Assembly: GCA_003569705.1 (NCBI GenBank)
Contig: BGOU01000002.1
Coordinates: 62,001 to 126,000, forward strand
Length of the DNA stretch: 64,000 nt
From: Nitrosarchaeum sp.
GTDB taxonomy: Archaea; Thermoproteota; Nitrososphaeria; Nitrososphaerales; Nitrosopumilaceae
Reading direction: 5' to 3'
Below are positions 60,181 to 64,000 of this stretch, one piece after another; position 1 is the first letter of the stretch, and each line of letters starts with the position of its first letter. The translations under genes were made by a program, and so were the position numbers. The notes beneath the pieces were generated by a model that did no database searches, was not told the DNA's origin, and saw only the letters and a list, made by a program, of their open reading frames with translations.

Positions 60181-61317
60181 ATGACTAAAGAATTACTCCC
60201 AGGACTTGCACTTCAGAAAGTAGACGAGCGAATCATGACTCTCAATGTTGGACCACAACACCCAGGTTCTGGTCATATGAGAATTATTGTACAAATTGAT
60301 GGTGACTTTATTGTTGCATGTGATCCTGATCCAGGTTATGTTCATCGCGGCGAAGAGAAGATGGCTGAATATAGAAACTACATTACAAATATTCCACATT
60401 TAGAAAGACCGGTAATTCATGATTCTTGTAATGTTTTGTATCCATATGTTTTGGGAGTTGAAGAACTTCTTGGTATTGAAGTACCAGAACGAGCAAAATA
60501 CATTCGAGTTATTGCATCTGAACTGAATAGATGCGTTTACACAATGTATTGGCTTGCAATCTATGGAATATTCTTAGGTCATTCTACAATGTTTATGTGG
60601 CCAGCGGGTGATCGTGAATTACTAATTGATTTATTAGAAAAAATGACAGGAGCTAGAGTTACTCATGCTCATTTTGTACCGGGTGGCGTGAGAAATGACT
60701 TACCACCAAATTTTGAAGATGTTTGTTTGAGGCAAGTAAACTATTTTGAGAAACGAATCAAAGAATATGCGGCAATTTTTTATGATAATCCAATTTTAAT
60801 TGCTAGAACTGCTAACACTGGTGTTTTATCACGTGAAGACGCAATTCGATTAGGTACAACTGGTTCTGTTCTTCGTGCTAGCGGTGTTGACTATGATCTT
60901 AGAAAGAAGGAACCGTATGATGTCTATGAAGAATTAGATTTTCAAACTAATGTCCTTAAAGAAGGTGATTCTTATGCAAGATCAAAAATTCCATGGCTTG
61001 ACATGATGGAAAGCTGTAGAATAATTAGACATGCATTACAAAAAATGCCAAAGTCTGGTTCTGTTAGAGTTAAATTAAAACCAAATCCAAAAGGAAAAGG
61101 ACTTAATTCCGTATACAAGCGTGTAGAATCAGGCAGAGGTTCATTGGGTTGCTATATTGTCTCTGATGGAAAACCTGAACCTTATAGAGTAAAACTGAGT
61201 GTTCCTTCATTTAGAAATCTCATAGCATTACCATATCTTCTCAAAGGGGAAAAACTTGGAAACATGCCATCAGTATATTGGAGTCTTAATTATTGGCCAG
61301 TGGAGGCAGATAGATAA
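60181..61317 (+). CDS. nuoD: Complex I subunit D (49 kDa)
   Basis: A 378-residue quinone-site subunit related to Ni-Fe hydrogenase large subunits. NVGPQHPGSGHMRI near the N-terminus with the quinone-binding His, and GYVHRGEEKM follow. It ends two bases before nuoH. Confidence 0.96.
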   Translation: MTKELLPGLALQKVDERIMTLNVGPQHPGSGHMRIIVQIDGDFIVACDPDPGYVHRGEEKMAEYRNYITNIPHLERPVIHDSCNVLYPYVLGVEELLGIEVPERAKYIRVIASELNRCVYTMYWLAIYGIFLGHSTMFMWPAGDRELLIDLLEKMTGARVTHAHFVPGGVRNDLPPNFEDVCLRQVNYFEKRIKEYAAIFYDNPILIARTANTGVLSREDAIRLGTTGSVLRASGVDYDLRKKEPYDVYEELDFQTNVLKEGDSYARSKIPWLDMMESCRIIRHALQKMPKSGSVRVKLKPNPKGKGLNSVYKRVESGRGSLGCYIVSDGKPEPYRVKLSVPSFRNLIALPYLLKGEKLGNMPSVYWSLNYWPVEADR

Positions 61318-62616
61318 ATGTCTGTTATTGCACCAAACTTCAAGTTTAGCGAATTTGTAAAGGCTATTCTAGACAATGCATTTTGGATACTTTTAATTTT
61401 TGTATTAATTGGTCTCCCAGCTGTTTTCCTAATTTTATTCTACATTGAAATGCCTGTGATTAACGGTGAATTACTTACACCGTTTCTTGCATTAACATGG
61501 TTAGCAGATCCTTCTAGAACTCTTCCAATTTTGAAAGCCTTCATGACTACTGATCTGTTTAAAATTGCAGCTTTTCCTGGATTTGGATTTGCAGCATTAA
61601 TTGCAGCTGGAACAATCTTTATAGAAAGAAAAATGTTGGCAAAACTACAACTTAGAGTAGGTCCTTTTTATTGTGGAAAATTTGAAGGCATCTTACAATT
61701 AATGGGAGATGGGCTTAAACTAATCTCAAAAGAAATTATAATTCCTGCAAAAGCTGACAAACCAATTTTTTGGGCAGCACCTATACTATTTGTCGCAACA
61801 GCAGCAGCATTTGTTGCATTAATTCCAGTTGCACCAGGATGGGTGGTTGCTGATGTAGATGTTGGATTACTTGCAGTATTTGCAGTTATTGGATTCTTTC
61901 CAATCATAACTATTCTTTCTGCATGGTCTTCAAATAGTAAATATCCGTTCATTGGTGGAATAAGAGCATTACATCAAATGGTATCATTTGAAATTCCATT
62001 GATTCTTTCATTGTTGGGAGTAGTAATTCTTACAGGAACTCTAAATCTTTCTGAAATTGTTGCTAGCCAATCTAATTTTCCTTGGATTATATTTTTGCCA
62101 ATCGGTGCAATTATTTTCTTTATTACAATATTAGCTGAATTAGAAAGAATTCCATTTGATTTACCAGAAGCAGAAAGTGAAATTGTTGCTGGTTGGTTAA
62201 CTGAATTTTCTGGAATGATTTATGGTCTTGTTCAATTAGGAACATACTTGAAACTTTATGCATTTGCCGCATTGTTTGTTGTTTTATTCCTTGGTGGTTG
62301 GACTGGACCAATGATTTGGCCTCCTTTTCCTGAAGATATTATCACTAATGGAATAGTATTAGGTCCAATTACTGCTAAAATTCCTGGATTGCCAATATTT
62401 TCACAAGAGATGCTAAATGGCGTTTTATGGTTTGTGATAAAAACAATGGGAGTAATCTTTTTCATTTTATTACCCAGAGGAGTTTTTCCAAGAATTAGAG
62501 TTGATATGTTATTGAGTCTTGGTTGGTACAAACTAATTGGACTTGCATTCGTTAACATCTTTATAGCACTCGGTTTGTTGTACGCTGGAGTCTTGGGACC
62601 TGGAGGAATATTGTAA
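61318..62616 (+). CDS. nuoH: Complex I subunit H
   Basis: A 432-residue ND1-like multi-TM subunit linking the quinone site to the proton pumps. IERKMLAKLQLRVGPF and ELERIPFDLPEAESEIVAG are conserved. The N-terminal about 60 residues are longer than in bacteria. The stop shares one base with nuoI. Confidence 0.95.
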   Translation: MSVIAPNFKFSEFVKAILDNAFWILLIFVLIGLPAVFLILFYIEMPVINGELLTPFLALTWLADPSRTLPILKAFMTTDLFKIAAFPGFGFAALIAAGTIFIERKMLAKLQLRVGPFYCGKFEGILQLMGDGLKLISKEIIIPAKADKPIFWAAPILFVATAAAFVALIPVAPGWVVADVDVGLLAVFAVIGFFPIITILSAWSSNSKYPFIGGIRALHQMVSFEIPLILSLLGVVILTGTLNLSEIVASQSNFPWIIFLPIGAIIFFITILAELERIPFDLPEAESEIVAGWLTEFSGMIYGLVQLGTYLKLYAFAALFVVLFLGGWTGPMIWPPFPEDIITNGIVLGPITAKIPGLPIFSQEMLNGVLWFVIKTMGVIFFILLPRGVFPRIRVDMLLSLGWYKLIGLAFVNIFIALGLLYAGVLGPGGIL

Positions 62617-63113
62617 TGAATACAGCTACTGGAATTATCAAGGCACTCAATTCAGGAATTAAACATTTAGCCATTAAACGATTTACATTACGATATCCTG
62701 AAGAGAAACTAAAGTTTGTTGGTGATGGTTATCAATTTGATCCATCCACAGGTGTTGGAATCGCAGGTTACAAAGGCCGTCATATGTTATTTCATGATCA
62801 TTGTACTGGCTGTCAGCTATGTTCCATTGCATGTGAAGGGGTAGCAGAAGCAATTGCAATGGTAAAAGTTCCAGAAGAATACAAACACAATAAAAAAGCT
62901 ATCATGCCACAAATTGATTATGGCAAATGTGTATTTTGTGGATTATGTGTTGACGCATGTCCATTTTATGCATTGTATATGACTAATGACTATGAACTTT
63001 CTTCATTTAGCAAGGAAGGTTTGATTTACACACCAGCTCAGCTTCAAGTAAAACCATTTGTTTCTCAAGATTCTGAAATAAAAATTACTGATAGAGGTGC
63101 AACACATGGCTGA
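62616..63113 (+). CDS. nuoI: Complex I subunit I
   Basis: A 165-residue 8Fe ferredoxin-like subunit with two cluster motifs: Cys63, 66, 69, 73 (CTGCQLCSIACEG) and Cys105, 108, 111, 115 (CVFCGLCVDACP). The usual Pro after the last Cys of motif I is Glu. It carries electrons within the peripheral arm; with no NuoEFG upstream, a ferredoxin is a plausible donor. Confidence 0.94.
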   Translation: MNTATGIIKALNSGIKHLAIKRFTLRYPEEKLKFVGDGYQFDPSTGVGIAGYKGRHMLFHDHCTGCQLCSIACEGVAEAIAMVKVPEEYKHNKKAIMPQIDYGKCVFCGLCVDACPFYALYMTNDYELSSFSKEGLIYTPAQLQVKPFVSQDSEIKITDRGATHG

Positions 63114-63615
63114 TGTTGTATTTCTTGCATTATCTGTAATTACAATTGGTTGTGCAATAGCTGCACTAGAAATGAGATCTTTGATTTATGGTTCAATTGC
63201 TTTGATGGGTACACTTGGTGGAATAGCAGGTTTCTTTTTGCTTTTGGACTCACCATTTGTTGCAATGTTCCAACTAGCAGTTTACGTAGGTTCTATCGCA
63301 GTTTTGATTTTGTTTACAGTTATGCTAGTAAAAAGAGAACTAATCTTTAAGAAAGTTGAGGATAAAAGAAGAAAATTTGTTGGCATTGCACTGATGCTGG
63401 TTTTTATCGTTGCATTGGGTTCAATTATAATGGATTCTGGCATCAAAACAATTACTACTGATGAGCCTGCAGTTGATTTTAGAAATATTGGTGCAGACTT
63501 TTTGACATATTATTGGCCAGCTTTGATTTTAATGGCACTAATTTTAACAAGTTCAGTTACAGGTGCACTAATTTTAGCAAGAAGAGAGGATGAGAATGAG
63601 CAACGAACTGATTGA
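63106..63615 (+). CDS. nuoJ: Complex I subunit J
   Basis: A 169-residue ND6-like five-TM subunit. ATG 63106 overlaps the nuoI stop by eight bases; the GTG at 63097 would extend the overlap. IALEMRSLIYGSIALMGTLG and AVYVGSIAVLILFTVML are typical. Confidence 0.93.
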   Translation: MADVVFLALSVITIGCAIAALEMRSLIYGSIALMGTLGGIAGFFLLLDSPFVAMFQLAVYVGSIAVLILFTVMLVKRELIFKKVEDKRRKFVGIALMLVFIVALGSIIMDSGIKTITTDEPAVDFRNIGADFLTYYWPALILMALILTSSVTGALILARREDENEQRTD

Positions 63616-63901
63616 TTTTGTTTTAGTATCTGTTGCCATGTTAGGCATTGGAATTTATGGTTTATCTGTAAAGAGAAATGCCATTCGAATGTTATTTGCA
63701 ATTGAAATAATTATCAATGCTGCAAATCTTAATCTGGTTGCATTTGGAAGATTCTTACCCCATAGTGGTGGTCAAACATTGGCCTTATTTTCAATTGCAA
63801 TAGCTGCAGCTGAAGTTGCAGTTGGACTTTCATTAATTATTGTAGCATATCGTATGTATCAGAATATTGACATTGCAGACTTTAGGAGTTTGAAAGGATA
63901 A
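63590..63901 (+). CDS. nuoK: Complex I subunit K
   Basis: A 103-residue ND4L-like three-TM subunit. RMLFAIEIIINAANLNLVAF carries the conserved Glu in the membrane and AIAAAEVAVGLSLI the second. ATG 63590 overlaps nuoJ by 26 bases; ATG 63596 is the alternative. The stop overlaps the next gene by TAATG. Confidence 0.94.
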   Translation: MRMSNELIDFVLVSVAMLGIGIYGLSVKRNAIRMLFAIEIIINAANLNLVAFGRFLPHSGGQTLALFSIAIAAAEVAVGLSLIIVAYRMYQNIDIADFRSLKG

Positions 63902-64000
63902 TGGAATATGCACTTTTACAGGCAGTTTTCTTGCCTTTGTTATTATCTCCAATTGCTTACATAATTGGAAGAAAAATAGGCCCTACACCTGCAATGTGGT
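63901..64000 (+). CDS. Complex I proton-pump subunit (L/M/N family), 5' fragment
   Basis: Only the first 33 codons are in the window. They encode MEYALLQAVFLPLLLSPIAY and continue IIGRKIG, a TM helix with the GR turn that opens many NuoL/M subunits. Position after nuoK fits. Which of L, M or N it is cannot be decided here. Confidence 0.7.
   Translation, partial: MEYALLQAVFLPLLLSPIAYIIGRKIGPTPAMW

Noticed and set aside
1-64000. Mobile elements, prophage, defence islands
   Set aside because: No transposase, integrase, restriction, toxin-antitoxin or CRISPR gene was seen, and tRNA genes lack flanking duplicated ends.

Overview
The window looks like chromosome of an ammonia-oxidising thaumarchaeon of the Nitrosopumilus/Nitrosarchaeum type. 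The DNA is AT-rich and gene-dense. It carries archaeal/eukaryal-type information genes (Sm-like protein, L37e, L7Ae, S28e, L24e, aIF5B, aIF6, Alba, RFC small and large subunits, GINS, MCM, Hel308) next to the marker enzymes of the thaumarchaeal 3-hydroxypropionate/4-hydroxybutyrate (HP/HB) CO2-fixation cycle. The pairing of an ADP-forming 4-hydroxybutyryl-CoA synthetase with 4-hydroxybutyryl-CoA dehydratase, and later of a three-gene acyl-CoA carboxylase with complex I, matches from memory the order in Nitrosopumilus maritimus. I see no insertion sequence, prophage, CRISPR array or integrated plasmid; this is core chromosome with small accessory islands.

Layout. 0-4.5 kb: two HP/HB-cycle enzymes, then signal peptidase. 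4.5-6.8 kb: thioredoxin with three proteins ending in the same kind of zinc ribbon. 6.8-11.1 kb: tRNA-Ala(CGC), a secreted beta-propeller protein with a CFI-box tail, a dihydropyrimidinase-like enzyme, a cupredoxin, and a gene-free stretch with a possible small RNA. 11.1-14.9 kb (minus strand): rpiA, a coiled-coil protein, L37e, Lsm, a creatininase-family enzyme and a PurU split into two genes; then tRNA-Leu. 15-19.4 kb: phosphosugar mutase and the ribosomal/translation operon L7Ae-S28e-L24e-Ndk-aIF5B. 19.4-23.9 kb: second thioredoxin, a 48-residue zinc ribbon, a repeat protein with a second CFI-box tail, archease, and a secreted Cys-repeat protein. 24-27.4 kb: hisS, aIF6, two tandem ferredoxins, tRNA-Ser. 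27.4-34.4 kb: RfcS, GINS-MCM-Hel308, GlcNAc-1-P transferase. 34.4-37.5 kb: operon of ilvE, Gfo/Idh dehydrogenase, Trm112-like protein and hexapeptide acyltransferase, followed by a 21-residue Lys/Ala peptide gene. 37.5-42.1 kb: nucleotidyltransferase-like protein, tRNAs, ferredoxin reductase, HEAT protein, Alba, PEP-mutase family lyase, PadR regulator. 42.2-45.4 kb: succinate dehydrogenase. 45.4-51.7 kb: MIP18-type protein, argH, tRNA-Lys, tRNA-Asp, a glutamyl-tRNA-reductase homologue without the catalytic Cys, a second ferredoxin reductase, an IMPase-family phosphatase. 51.8-54.4 kb: unknown protein, RfcL and a Cys-rich protein in one operon. 54.5-58.1 kb: acetyl/propionyl-CoA carboxylase. 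58.6 kb to the end: complex I genes A, B, C, D, H, I, J, K and the start of an L/M/N subunit.

How it fits together. Complex I, succinate dehydrogenase, ferredoxins and two ferredoxin-NADP reductase-like proteins handle electrons. The carboxylase, 4-hydroxybutyryl-CoA synthetase and dehydratase use ATP and reductant to fix bicarbonate. Many genes overlap by 1-10 bases or touch, and many starts (including TTG and GTG) lie about 25 bases below a TATA-like box, which suggests leaderless transcripts. I found no single obvious new system. The best leads are the Cys-less GluTR homologue beside an unknown Ala/Glu-rich protein, the 21-residue basic peptide with its own promoter and hairpin, a candidate small RNA at 10.75 kb, the CFI-box proteins, and the unknown genes flanking rfcL.
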